Shown here one piece after another: positions 36,201 to 44,348 of a DNA stretch of 64,000 nt. The translations under genes were made by a program, and so were the position numbers. Below the pieces are notes generated by a model. The model made no database searches. It worked only from the letters and a program-made list of their open reading frames with translations, and had not been told where the DNA came from. Each line of letters begins with the position of its first letter. The stretch's first letter is position 1. Source of the DNA: an uncultured Bacteroidia bacterium (lineage in GTDB: Bacteria > Bacteroidota > Bacteroidia > Bacteroidales > CAJPTX01); the NCBI GenBank assembly GCA_938038735.1, contig CALHSW010000050.1:54580-118579 (forward strand), given 5' to 3'.

Positions 36201-39200
36201 GTTTTTGGAATAAAGGTAGCGCAGACAGTAACGTTTGTAGGGGTAGAAGATGCCTCGGATGCATGCGAGATTCGGAGCTTGGAGCTATTGGCAAGCGAAA
36301 ATATGGGGCTTGGAGACGATGTTCGGGTTGCCCAGCCAGCGCAGAGCGTGGTGCTAGAGGCGAAGGGTGCCCCGAGTAAACCAAACGAGACGATAGTGCG
36401 ATACGAAGCGGCTGAGGGCGCAAAGGTGACTTATAATGGAAAAGCGATACAAAGCCCAGCAACGCTAGATTTCACGAAACCGATACTGCTAACAGTAACC
36501 GCTGAGAATGAGCGTGATGAGAAGGTGTATAGCCTACGGATGGCGGTTGAAAGATCTATCTCGTGGGATTTAGCAGACGCAACGTATGAGTATGGGGCAC
36601 CTTCTGTTGCCATTGCTGTAACGGGAGTTTCGGACGAAGCTGCGCTAGAGGTTCGTTCGAATAACCCAGACGTGGCGAGTATTGCAGATAGGAAGTTACG
36701 CATCGGGATGCCGGGCGAGACGACTGTGAGCCTACGTGCGTCGGCGAGTGGTATATATAAAGAGACGGAGTGGCTGCGTTGCAAGGTTACAGTGTCCAAG
36801 AAGGCGTTGCGGGTGAAGCCTGTGATCGCAAATGTTGAATATGGGAAGCCGATTGGGTGGAGGTTTGAGGAGGAGGGGTTGGTGTCAACGGCGGATGGCT
36901 ATGAGCTAGGCGATGTGAAGACATTGCTGGACTATGGGCTATACAATGCGGCGGGGGATCGAGTGGAAGAGGGGGAGGCGCTCGTAGCGGGTGGCTATAC
37001 GGTGAAGCCTGGAAAGCAGAACGTTGAGACAGAGAAGTACGTGCTGACTGGGGCTTCCCAAGACATGACCGTCGAAAAGGGTACCGCGAAAGCGTTGGAG
37101 TTCGCAGTAAAAGAAGGAGCGGGGAACGCCGTAGCGGATGCAGAGGTGCGAGTGGGCGAGAGGAGGAGAGTGAGCGATAGTCGTGGGGCGTGCGCTCTGT
37201 CAGTAGCGCCGGGAGTGTACACCTACGAGGTGCGCAAGGCTGGATATCAGGTAGTGCTTGGGACGGTAGAGGTGAAGGCAGATGATGTTAAAGTGCCGGT
37301 GACGCTAGCACCTGCGAAGTATACGCTTAGCTACAAGGTGAAAGGTGGAGAGGGCGGAACGATATATGGGATGGTTGATCAGCAGGTAAGCGAGGGAGGC
37401 GATGGAGAGGCGGTGGAGGCGTTGGCAGATGCAGGGTATCGCTTCGTGTCGTGGAGCGATGGCAAGGGCGGAGCGGTGCGCCGGGAGCTAGGCGTGAAGG
37501 CGAACGTTACGGCAGAGGCTGTATTTGCCAAAGAGGTAGACGTGCCGGTGTATACGATTACCTACCACATCGAAGGGGCTGGAGAGTTCAGCGATGGCGG
37601 GGTGGAGGATAAGGTTTTTGAGGTGCGAGCTGGGGATCCCTTACCCGAAATATCTTTGGGGACGGCGTTAAAAGGGAACTACTTCGTATCGTGGAGCGAT
37701 GGAGTGTTGACCCCATTCCGCCCAAAGGGAGACGTGGCGAAAGGCGATATGAAGCTCGTGGCGAAGTTTGCAAAGTATGCTACGCTACCCTTGAAGGAGA
37801 ATTTTGAGGCGGGAGAGTTTGGGGAGAATTGGCTCGTTACAGCTACGTACCCCGACCCACGGTACCATTGGAAGGTGTATAAAGGTTTAATCTCGGCGGT
37901 TGAAACGCTTACCCCATCGTATTCGGCGGTGATTGATTGTGGAGATAACCTTGAGAATGATCCGACGGAGTATGGCAGTGCGCTACGCTTGCCGCAGGTA
38001 GACGTAGAAGGGATAGCCAACGATGTAAAGATAGCGTTTGACTGGAGCTTCTACTGGTGGTATAGCGAGCTATCGCTGGAGTATTCGATTGATGGAGGTC
38101 CGGCAGAGAGACTGTGGGTGCGAGGAAAGGGAGTAGAAAACCCTGACGTTAAGCGAGTGGAGCTGACCATTCCGGCAGCTAGGCTCAAGGGGAAAAGCTC
38201 TTTAGCATTGACGTTTCATTACCGGTCTATCCAGTCATCTTTCTATGCCCTCATAGACAATTTAGAGATATATGAGGCGGAAAACGCAGAGTCCACAGTA
38301 CGATTCACCTCGGAGCCAGCGGGACAGGCTGTCTTCCGTGTTGATGGGAAGCCAGTTACCGAGCTACTGGTGAAGCGTGGCGGGTCGCTGCCAGCTGTAA
38401 AGGTGGAGCCCAAGGCTCCTTACCGTTTTGTAGGGTGGAAGGTGAATGGCGAGTCGGTAGATTTGGAGCAGTATGGGAAAGTATTGCAGGACGTGACGCT
38501 GACAGCCATTCTGGAGGATGAGAGCCAGATGACCATAGCATACGTAGTGGTACCCTCTGGGGCAGGAGAGATACAGTTGGACGGCAAAGCGGTGGGACGG
38601 CAGATTGTAACCAAGGGGAGCGATGCCAAGGAGGTTGTCGCGATGCCGAACAGAGGCTACACGTTTGCTTACTGGGGAGATAATGGTGACATAAATGCGA
38701 ATCGTATCGATAAGGAGGTAAAAGAGAACAGGAGCATCGTTGCGGTCTTTAAGGAGAGTCAAGTAGCGGTAGAGTTTAGTGTGAAATCGGCAGGGGGGGC
38801 GACTGTGCCGCTGGAGGGCGTGCGAATTATGCTGCGCGATGCAGACGGAACGCCTACACTGCTGACTACAGACCAGGCTGGTAACGCAAAGACAATGCTG
38901 CGGGGAGGGAATTACTCCTATATCGTTGAGGTTAAAGGGTACAACCCCGTGGAAAAAGCGGTGTTCACGGTGGCGGCTGGGATGGCGGTAGAGATGGTGG
39001 AGCTGCACAAGGAAGGAGCAGAGTACCCATTGGAAGTGCTGGTGACGGATGCGGAGAGCAATGAGCCGCTGGATGGTGCTGCGGTGAAGATTGGCGGAAC
39101 TACTGCGAACAGTTCATCAGGCGTGGCGAGCTTTACGTTGCCAAAGGGGCGTTACTACTGCTTCGTGGTGCTGTCGGGCTATAAGTCCATGGAAGGGGTG

Positions 39201-41441
39201 GCTGTGAACGTGCCGAGTAAGAATAACCGGTTGAGGGTGAGCCTGCAGAAGGATGTAGCTGCGCATAGGGTGACCTTTGTGGTGACGGACGCAATGGGGG
39301 GCAAGGTAGAGGGGGCGAGCGTGGCGGTTGGTGCAATGCATGCCGTGACGAATGCTGACGGTAAAGTCCAGCTGACCCTGTCTGAAGGGGATCGGAACTA
39401 CGTGGTTTCAAAACTAGGATACAGCGTTAAGACCGGTAGCGTGACCGTGTCAGCAACTTCGGGCGAAGTCAACGTGCAACTAGAGCTACAGAAATACTTG
39501 GTTAGCGTGGTGGTGAAAGATGTTGCGAACCAGCCGATAAAAGGAGCTAATGTTACGTTCAATGGGAAACAAGTGATGACGGAAGATGATGGGAAAGCTG
39601 CCTTTGGCGAGATACCAAGCGGAAAGTACGAGTATCGCGTGGAGAAGGCGCCGTACGCAGTAAAGTCAGGCGAGGTGTACGTGAAGGGTGAGGCCAAGAG
39701 AGTAGATGTGGTGCTTGAGGCCAAGAAGCTCGGTGTAACGTTTGTTGCCACGAGTGACGGTCAGCCCATTTTCACACGGGCGAAGCTGGTGCTGACGGCC
39801 GAAGCTAACGGTGCAGAGTATGGGCCGAGCTATGCGAATGGGGATGGCAAGGTGGAGTGCGTATTGCTGCCCGGCAAGTACCGCTATACCTTGATGGCGC
39901 CAGGGTACAAGACGGAATCGGGAAACGTTGAGGTCCCAACGCAAGGGGAAGTTGCGGTGGAGATGACCCCTGAGCCGGTAAAATTCGGGGTGAGGGTCGT
40001 TGACAAAGATCAAAAAGGCGTAGAGAATGCCGCTGTGAGTTTGGTAGCTGCGAAGGCTGGTGCGGCTCCGCTGGAGATGAAGGCCAATGCGGCTGGCGAG
40101 GCTGAGTTTGACGTGTGGGTTGGGGAGTACACAATGACTATTAGACACCCCTTATATAATAGGGCGACGAAATCCGTGAAGGTGTCTGACGTAGGGCAAC
40201 GCGAGGATGTCGTGCTGAGCAATGAGGTTACAGTACTCTTTGTGGTGAAGTATGCAACTAAGACTCCTGCGGAGGGAGCCACAGTTAGCGTTAAAAATCA
40301 TGCGAGTCGGAAGACCAACGCGGAAGGGAAGGCGACATTTTCCCTTACTAAGGGGGAGCGCATAGAGTACAGCGTAACGCCGTCGCCGGCCGCTAAGGAT
40401 TATGCTCCGATTGTCGGAGTTACCTACCAAGTGAATGATGAATCCCTGATTGATATAACGTTGCCTGCGTTGGGAGATGTGACGTTTACCGTTGTGGGGG
40501 TGGACGGAAAGCCCCTCAAGAACGTGCTGGTGACCCAGGTTGATGGGCGTAAACAAAAGAGAACTACGGAGGGGGATGGTGTAGCAGAGTTCTCTGATGC
40601 CCAAGGGGTGGAGTACCATTTTGACTTTGAGTTGAGTGGCTACGAACCGATTAAGAACTACGCCTCCAAATTGGATAAGGAGAAGTGCATCGAGACGATT
40701 ATTCTGCGAAAGCCGTACGTGCTCACGTGTAACGAGCCTGCGCATGGGATCCTTTCCATTACGTGCGAAGGCGAAACGATGGTGCATAATGCGAAGATTT
40801 TGGAGGGGAAGGTCCTCACGATTGAGGCGATTGCCGATGCGGGTTATCGCGTTGAAACGTTAGAGGTGAATGGTAAACCGTTTGAGAATGGACAAACCGT
40901 TGAGGTGTCTGGCAATGTCAATGTGAGTGTCAGTTTTAAGGAGGTGCATTATTATGTAGTAACCTTTGTGGTGAAGGATGAGTCGGGCAGGGCGGTTAAT
41001 GGGGCAGCGGTGGAGGCGAACGGTCAGAAGGTGAAGAGCGAGAGCGGCATGGTGGAGCTGAAGTTGGCGGATGGAGAGTATGACTACAAGGTGACGAAGG
41101 AGGGGTATGAAGTCTTCAGCGGAAAGGTAACGGTGGAGGGGGCGGATAGGACGGAGAATGTGACGTTGGAGAAGAAGCCTAATGCTGTGGAGAGCGAGTT
41201 ACTAGCGGGGGTGCAGGTGAAGCCCAACCCGTTCGTAGGAGAGCTGAGAGCCGAAGGCGTAGAGCTGCTACGGGAGCTACAGGTGTACACGGTGGATGGG
41301 CAGTTGGTTGCTACCTACGTGCATAAAGGGACGGCGAGCATGGTACTGCGTACTGGGGAGTGGAACGCTGGGGTGTATGTGCTGCGCATGGTGGATGTTG
41401 AAGGCGGCGTGGCGCATCGACAGGTGGTGAAGCAGGAGTAA
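30261..41441 (+). CDS. Giant subtilisin-like T9SS-secreted multidomain protein
   Basis: A 3726-residue exported protein. The signal peptide (1-22) ends HEAWAQ. A subtilase domain (about 230-540) keeps the triad Asp249 (GIWDGN), His279 (HGTHVAGT), Ser457 (GTSMACPTASG) and the oxyanion Asn376 (YSTGND). A convertase-like beta-sandwich follows (about 525-653, NDLDLRV). Further on come a GEVED-like region (about 1445-1550), a LamG/concanavalin-like domain (about 1673-1843), an MBG-like domain (about 2180-2275), InlB-type B-repeats (about 2353-2500) and a cleaved-adhesin-like jelly roll (about 2507-2673). Ten carboxypeptidase-regulatory/PEGA-like repeats (G-x-Y-x-V-x-K-x-GY) fill much of the rest. 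The last 80 residues (KPNPFVGEL to HRQVVKQE) are a type IX sorting domain. It is probably a surface protease and adhesin. Confidence 0.9.
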   Translation: MRKVRLLFVLFLCALVHEAWAQEVVHLGDCSFVPEQNVNGVRVRSAQRGRDIDMGEVTGGKHNVLLQFASVPTAVEQARLEQRGVQLSGWVGGNAYWALVAEGTRPEAALAGSKARSVMGTQPEWKASGALLRGEVPEWAQRGNAHFAFVLHFAANASEQQVRSDLLKLGARSLAVDASLGFASGEMPIDQVRAVAALGYVQTVQPISPKYELHNAEGAALGGAARLRMLPSEGGRGLSGKGIRAGIWDGNVEQHPDFGDRVVRMEFETTGEGAEHGTHVAGTMLGAGLQDIRGRGMAPELRAWTYNFGKQSNGLTPMQEMKNAVETQGITLSQHSYGYTLQPKFYKMYVYLEEFAQTDQLTYDNPTFVQVYSTGNDQERGGAVTEAEHGDARFGTTTKRAKNVIHVGAVDAQGDMTVFSSCGPMDDGRMIPTICAKGEQVYSTKPGGGYQTKDGTSMACPTASGHIALIQERYRQINSGADIRVDELMAVLATSATDAGNKGPDYMYGFGVLNAERALDVLESNCTHTGSFAASATEPQTFTVRVPNGAKSVRVTLAWIDPVVFKEYSYGESPLINDLDLRVTDGKGREYKPMVCNPRKAARPAVEGEDHVNNVEQVVIEDLDGQSGRDVTIKVLPHQVAMGQQQYYVAYWFDMGELEVLSPRNGDVVLPGGSFYLRLAGVDQPYAVEYSSDGGASYNRVLQLDKFDATKAHYKNLSVSLASDAKITERAKVRVITKDGRVAESKGYFSVIPQVMGLTVNSVGCGNEGFKLQWMAAEQAEKGYVVLRLHRGEKQYSKVAEVAAGVTEYSIKADQLRAGDLFTVACRMGEETWGPRAVAVMPRVREMVTVKQEALPWRENFMETPTRYFTADVQKPNSETYMSALYPSMPLGCHTYSTTVGATNDEFDVNDPFAAGHAKNTIKYDFCGLDLRNIPAGEEVMLHLRVGMAWMPINADRGPWFRVLMDGKPIADAAGVEVHERLPQAIDLYYRISGGAVHDLSMQFVGKYAHDRLLMHEIAVESVKEGKDVGLTIIKLPDDGAELGAQETVRVQLYNAYATPQPKVDIVLLRNGVEVCKRVEQDLRSYERRAVELPIDLRSKNMLGETFDIEVRAQLEGDVALENNVVRGTVVNGGKVFAMRKGTILYTPFVDIVADPKQVYRLKEGERLIFTDNGGALGDYYFPQASTLKVLPSGPGRMVRVRFNEFSSDREGAALFVINATVPEDLKTSDVSYDRALRGSDVLPYGTVSGATDGALTFYFEAHRGGSGWIAEIDEVPLQNALTLVSAQAQEVGTSEKGEVTVKVRVRNNFEKKVERINLHYYLDDKTEDELLGESLAAKEEKEFVFSRKVKAGVGQDAEVSVWLECEEDTDGTDNTAEVPVLYDVYPIPGALAEASTPWFSQLQYVGQVATFPKVDTLAANRQHLIQYNWKDTIQVYKGLEDEPVDIIGLKGEVGDAVRLWVDWNDDRTFGADELAGAFEIEAGIDLAAARISKLVGLDGASAGVRRARVAVGNRDELSDAAFAVGLMRGSVRDFMVKVHEGGYPHDGDLELSKLILQTTDGKALASGTNLPKNGKIVLEVKNLGHDSFDGKFKAIVDVDGVATTEEVDLKARGYAAIAPYGRKSGTIPLNYVLDVSGVGKHEVKVTIEEEPAVVGLENNVQKDSVYSQGPKDGSYALAFKSRNGAFRESATLGGRYQGKNKQATIEFWAYIDKPQYGVFLESPENFVVCTFNNMKADYPNESLALAFGNGLFCTKAHTFPAGRWTHVAVVVDEIEWGGIATAGACKVSIYIDGKPQEVTAIQMGAGKSFSSGMVGTYLNGMVTELRLWETARTQESIRNNMYRHVQDEARDGLVYEYRFSEGEGNKYTYGVNAAGGMESGMLNEVSKGRLEQEGALWYDLRKQAQYVSAQFDGQVKIDADAGGVQKVLFRKGQDLSAVKSHFVTAWPNTVIREGGKEVTADTQFDMTGGKRHELTFTSDVFGIKVAQTVTFVGVEDASDACEIRSLELLASENMGLGDDVRVAQPAQSVVLEAKGAPSKPNETIVRYEAAEGAKVTYNGKAIQSPATLDFTKPILLTVTAENERDEKVYSLRMAVERSISWDLADATYEYGAPSVAIAVTGVSDEAALEVRSNNPDVASIADRKLRIGMPGETTVSLRASASGIYKETEWLRCKVTVSKKALRVKPVIANVEYGKPIGWRFEEEGLVSTADGYELGDVKTLLDYGLYNAAGDRVEEGEALVAGGYTVKPGKQNVETEKYVLTGASQDMTVEKGTAKALEFAVKEGAGNAVADAEVRVGERRRVSDSRGACALSVAPGVYTYEVRKAGYQVVLGTVEVKADDVKVPVTLAPAKYTLSYKVKGGEGGTIYGMVDQQVSEGGDGEAVEALADAGYRFVSWSDGKGGAVRRELGVKANVTAEAVFAKEVDVPVYTITYHIEGAGEFSDGGVEDKVFEVRAGDPLPEISLGTALKGNYFVSWSDGVLTPFRPKGDVAKGDMKLVAKFAKYATLPLKENFEAGEFGENWLVTATYPDPRYHWKVYKGLISAVETLTPSYSAVIDCGDNLENDPTEYGSALRLPQVDVEGIANDVKIAFDWSFYWWYSELSLEYSIDGGPAERLWVRGKGVENPDVKRVELTIPAARLKGKSSLALTFHYRSIQSSFYALIDNLEIYEAENAESTVRFTSEPAGQAVFRVDGKPVTELLVKRGGSLPAVKVEPKAPYRFVGWKVNGESVDLEQYGKVLQDVTLTAILEDESQMTIAYVVVPSGAGEIQLDGKAVGRQIVTKGSDAKEVVAMPNRGYTFAYWGDNGDINANRIDKEVKENRSIVAVFKESQVAVEFSVKSAGGATVPLEGVRIMLRDADGTPTLLTTDQAGNAKTMLRGGNYSYIVEVKGYNPVEKAVFTVAAGMAVEMVELHKEGAEYPLEVLVTDAESNEPLDGAAVKIGGTTANSSSGVASFTLPKGRYYCFVVLSGYKSMEGVAVNVPSKNNRLRVSLQKDVAAHRVTFVVTDAMGGKVEGASVAVGAMHAVTNADGKVQLTLSEGDRNYVVSKLGYSVKTGSVTVSATSGEVNVQLELQKYLVSVVVKDVANQPIKGANVTFNGKQVMTEDDGKAAFGEIPSGKYEYRVEKAPYAVKSGEVYVKGEAKRVDVVLEAKKLGVTFVATSDGQPIFTRAKLVLTAEANGAEYGPSYANGDGKVECVLLPGKYRYTLMAPGYKTESGNVEVPTQGEVAVEMTPEPVKFGVRVVDKDQKGVENAAVSLVAAKAGAAPLEMKANAAGEAEFDVWVGEYTMTIRHPLYNRATKSVKVSDVGQREDVVLSNEVTVLFVVKYATKTPAEGATVSVKNHASRKTNAEGKATFSLTKGERIEYSVTPSPAAKDYAPIVGVTYQVNDESLIDITLPALGDVTFTVVGVDGKPLKNVLVTQVDGRKQKRTTEGDGVAEFSDAQGVEYHFDFELSGYEPIKNYASKLDKEKCIETIILRKPYVLTCNEPAHGILSITCEGETMVHNAKILEGKVLTIEAIADAGYRVETLEVNGKPFENGQTVEVSGNVNVSVSFKEVHYYVVTFVVKDESGRAVNGAAVEANGQKVKSESGMVELKLADGEYDYKVTKEGYEVFSGKVTVEGADRTENVTLEKKPNAVESELLAGVQVKPNPFVGELRAEGVELLRELQVYTVDGQLVATYVHKGTASMVLRTGEWNAGVYVLRMVDVEGGVAHRQVVKQE

Positions 41442-41472
41442 AGAGCTTCGGTAGAGAAGAGGATAGTGCAGG

Positions 41473-41500
41473 AGAGGGGGCAGCGATGCCCCCTCTTTGT
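41473..41500 (+). terminator. Terminator after the giant protease gene
   Basis: A perfect 10-bp GC-rich stem (41473-41482 with 41487-41496) with a GCGA tetraloop, followed by a weak T stretch (TTTGTGTT). Confidence 0.8.
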
Positions 41501-41562
41501 GTTGCGCTCTTGGCGGGGGTGTCAACATTTGCATCGCGTACGCTCATTACGTAGGGATTTAC

Positions 41563-41570
41563 TACCTTTG
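41563..41570 (+). promoter_or_regulatory. -7 promoter element (TACCTTTG) for the LptF/G-type gene
   Basis: Exact TACCTTTG, 52 bp before the start codon at 41623. Confidence 0.6.
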
Positions 41571-41622
41571 CGCAGTGTACAATACGTGGTGGGATAAACA
41601 CAATAGCGTTGGGTAGCGTGGC

Positions 41623-43083
41623 ATGAAGCGATTAGATCGTTGGGTGGTGGTCTCTTTTTTGGGGCCGATGCTGATGACGTTTTTTATTGTCATGTTCGTC
41701 CTGCTAATGCAATTCCTGTGGAAATACATTGACGACCTTGTGGGTAAGGGACTTGACGCTGCTACGATTTTGGAGCTGTTGCTCTACACGGGCGCCACGT
41801 TAATGCCTATGGCATTCCCTTTGGCGGTGCTACTAGCTTCGCTGATGACGTTGGGCAATCTGGGGGAGCATAACGAGCTGCTCGCCATGAAGGCGGCTGG
41901 GATATCGCTGGTGCGCATCATGCGCCCGCTCATGATAATCTGCATCGTTATAACCATTGTTGCCTTTCTATGCGCTAACTATGTAGTGCCAGCCTCTGCG
42001 CTCAAGATGGACACACTCATCTACAGCGTGCAGGAGCAAAAGCCAGAGCTGGTGATACGGCCAGGCATCTTCCAAAATGATATTCAGGATTACAGCATCC
42101 GAGTGGCGAGCAGGGATAGCAAGACCAATTTGATGCGAGATATCCTCATTTATGACCACTCTGGCAATTCTGGCAATGTGAATGTAACGTGTGCCGACTC
42201 GGGTTACATTACGATAACTGACGATCAAAAGTACATTGTGGTGGAGCTTTTCAGCGGAGAGACGTACGAAGAGGTTCGTGATGGTGATAACATTGATTTG
42301 GATGGAGAGTTCCCAGCACGGCGGGTTTCGTTTCGCCATCAGAAGTTCATAAAGAAGCTGGAGGGCTTTGGTTTTGAGAAGAAGGATGAGGGGATTTTTT
42401 CGGATAGCTACAATGTGCTGCGGCTTGACCAGATATGGCAGTACCAGGATTCGTTGCGTACGAGGAGTGGGGAGCTAGAGAATGATTTGCTTAGACGTTT
42501 GAAACTGCTTTACGTAACGCCCAAGCGTGCGAGTGCCGATAGCGGTAGGAAGGTTGACACCATTGATGCCAGTGCGCTTTTTGCCGCCGCAGAGCAAGGT
42601 GAAAAGATACGCTGTCTATCGTTGGCCGTTGACAAGCTGCGGGATACAAAGGAACGGGTGGTGAGCCTCAGCGATGATCAGTACTACTACAACAAGCGGA
42701 GGGTGCGCTACATGGTGGAGTACCATAGGAAGTTTACCCTCTCCATGGCATGCCTACTTTTCTTCTTGATAGGAGCTCCATTAGGGGCGATTGTGCGCAA
42801 GGGGGGGCTAGGGTTCCCGATGGGAATATCAGTGCTGTTTTTTGTTGTCTACTACGTGATTAGCACCACAACAGAGAAGTTTGCTAAACAGATGGTGTGG
42901 GATGATGTTACAGGGATGTGGTTCTCGACGTTTGTGTTGGTTCCTATAGCTGTGTTTTTGATATACAAAGCGAAGAACGATTCGCCGCTGTTCCGCAGGG
43001 AGTGGTATAGCACGCAGGTGCGAAGGTTGAAGCAGCTCGTAGGGTGGCGCAAAGGGAAGGGGGCAGAGACATTGGATAAATAG
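41623..43083 (+). CDS. LptF/LptG-type permease (YjgP/YjgQ family)
   Basis: Inner-membrane subunit of the Lpt machine that moves lipopolysaccharide from the inner to the outer membrane. The 486-residue protein opens MKRLDRWVVVSFLGPML, has membrane segments at about 10-32, 53-75 and 97-122, then a periplasmic jelly-roll (about 125-375), and three C-terminal segments. ELLAMKAAGISLVRIM and the RKGGLGFPMGIS loop are family signatures. At 486 residues it is longer than the proteobacterial proteins (about 360), as is usual for Bacteroidetes, because of an enlarged middle domain. The KGGLG codons contain a run of seven G (42801-42807). Confidence 0.9.
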   Translation: MKRLDRWVVVSFLGPMLMTFFIVMFVLLMQFLWKYIDDLVGKGLDAATILELLLYTGATLMPMAFPLAVLLASLMTLGNLGEHNELLAMKAAGISLVRIMRPLMIICIVITIVAFLCANYVVPASALKMDTLIYSVQEQKPELVIRPGIFQNDIQDYSIRVASRDSKTNLMRDILIYDHSGNSGNVNVTCADSGYITITDDQKYIVVELFSGETYEEVRDGDNIDLDGEFPARRVSFRHQKFIKKLEGFGFEKKDEGIFSDSYNVLRLDQIWQYQDSLRTRSGELENDLLRRLKLLYVTPKRASADSGRKVDTIDASALFAAAEQGEKIRCLSLAVDKLRDTKERVVSLSDDQYYYNKRRVRYMVEYHRKFTLSMACLLFFLIGAPLGAIVRKGGLGFPMGISVLFFVVYYVISTTTEKFAKQMVWDDVTGMWFSTFVLVPIAVFLIYKAKNDSPLFRREWYSTQVRRLKQLVGWRKGKGAETLDK

Positions 43084-43101
43084 AAAAAGAGGGTAGAGAT
43101 T

Positions 43102-44337
43102 ATGTCAGATAGAAAGAAGCTGGAGAGCCAGCTCAATACTATAGAGGAGGCCGTGGAGAGCTTCCGCAATGGAGAATTCGTGATAGTGGTGGATGATGAA
43201 AATCGTGAGAACGAGGGAGATTTCATCATTGCTGCGGAAAAGGTGACACCGGAGAAGGTGAATTTCATGCTTCGCTACGGGCGGGGAGTCCTGTGTGCGC
43301 CGATTTCGGAGAAGCGTTGCGAAGAGCTAGAGTTGCCCATGCAGGTGGTGCATAACACATCATCGCACGAAACGCCCTTCACGGTGACGGTGGATCGGAT
43401 CGGTAATGGCTGCACCACGGGGGTGTCAATGCACGATAGGGCTGAGACGATATTGGCCCTCGCCGATCCCGCCACGAAGCCATCGGATCTAGGACGGCCA
43501 GGCCATGTTTGCCCGCTGCGCGCACGGGAGAAAGGTGTGCTGCGTAGGGCTGGCCACACGGAGGCTGCGGTTGATTTGACGCGCCTTGCTGGCTTGCAGC
43601 CGGCGGCAGCACTTATTGAGGTAATCAAGGAGGATGGCACGATGGCGCGTCTCCCCGATTTGCTGGAGATAAGCAAGAAGTACGGATTTAAGATTATCTC
43701 AATAGAAGACCTCATCCGCTACCGTTTGCAGCGGGAGAGCATCATAGAGCAGGGGGTGGAGTCAACCCTGCCCACACGGCACGGTGCGTTCCGTATCATA
43801 CCGTTCAGGCAGAAGACGAACGGGTTGGAGCATGTGGCGTTGGTAAAAGGGGAGTGGGAGAAGGACGAGCCTGTGCTGGTGAGGGTGCACTCATCGTGCC
43901 TCACTGGGGATGTCTTTGAGAGCTATCGGTGCGACTGCGGTTCGCAGCTGCACGAGGCGATGGAGCGCATTGACCAGGCTGGAAAGGGTGTGGTGGTCTA
44001 CATCAACCAGGAGGGGCGTGGAATCGGAATATTCAATAAGATACACGCCTATAAACTGCAGGACGAGGGACTTGATACGGTGGAGGCGAACGAACAGTTA
44101 GGATTTAAAGCTGATGAACGTGACTACGGTGTGGGGGCATCAATACTGCGCGCCGTGGGGGTGAGCCATATGCGGCTGATGACCAATAACCCGGTTAAGC
44201 GTTCAGGTCTTGAAGGGTATGGGCTTATCATTGACGAGATTGTACCCATTGAGATAGAGCCGAATGAGTATAATAGGCACTACCTGGAGACCAAGCGGGA
44301 TAAGATGGGGCACAACATATTGGGGAAAAAGGAGTAG
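43102..44337 (+). CDS. ribA: Riboflavin biosynthesis bifunctional protein RibBA
   Basis: Makes 3,4-dihydroxy-2-butanone-4-phosphate from ribulose-5-phosphate and opens GTP in the first steps of riboflavin synthesis. The 411-residue fusion has an N-terminal DHBP synthase (about 10-205: DDENRENEGDF, GCTTGVSMHDR, GHVCPLRA, RRAGHTEAAVDL) and a C-terminal GTP cyclohydrolase II (about 210-405: VRVHSSCLTGDVF, YRCDCGSQ with the zinc Cys residues, INQEGRGIG, TNNPVKRSGLEGYG). All key residues are present. It begins 18 bp after the LptF/G-type gene and fmt follows after 11 bp. The alternative symbol is ribBA. Confidence 0.95.
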   Translation: MSDRKKLESQLNTIEEAVESFRNGEFVIVVDDENRENEGDFIIAAEKVTPEKVNFMLRYGRGVLCAPISEKRCEELELPMQVVHNTSSHETPFTVTVDRIGNGCTTGVSMHDRAETILALADPATKPSDLGRPGHVCPLRAREKGVLRRAGHTEAAVDLTRLAGLQPAAALIEVIKEDGTMARLPDLLEISKKYGFKIISIEDLIRYRLQRESIIEQGVESTLPTRHGAFRIIPFRQKTNGLEHVALVKGEWEKDEPVLVRVHSSCLTGDVFESYRCDCGSQLHEAMERIDQAGKGVVVYINQEGRGIGIFNKIHAYKLQDEGLDTVEANEQLGFKADERDYGVGASILRAVGVSHMRLMTNNPVKRSGLEGYGLIIDEIVPIEIEPNEYNRHYLETKRDKMGHNILGKKE

Positions 44338-44348
44338 GGAGTGGCGAG

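Noticed and set aside
42801..42807. G7 run in the LptF/G-type gene as a phase-variation site
   Set aside because: The run encodes the conserved KGGLG loop and the frame is intact; codon constraint explains it.
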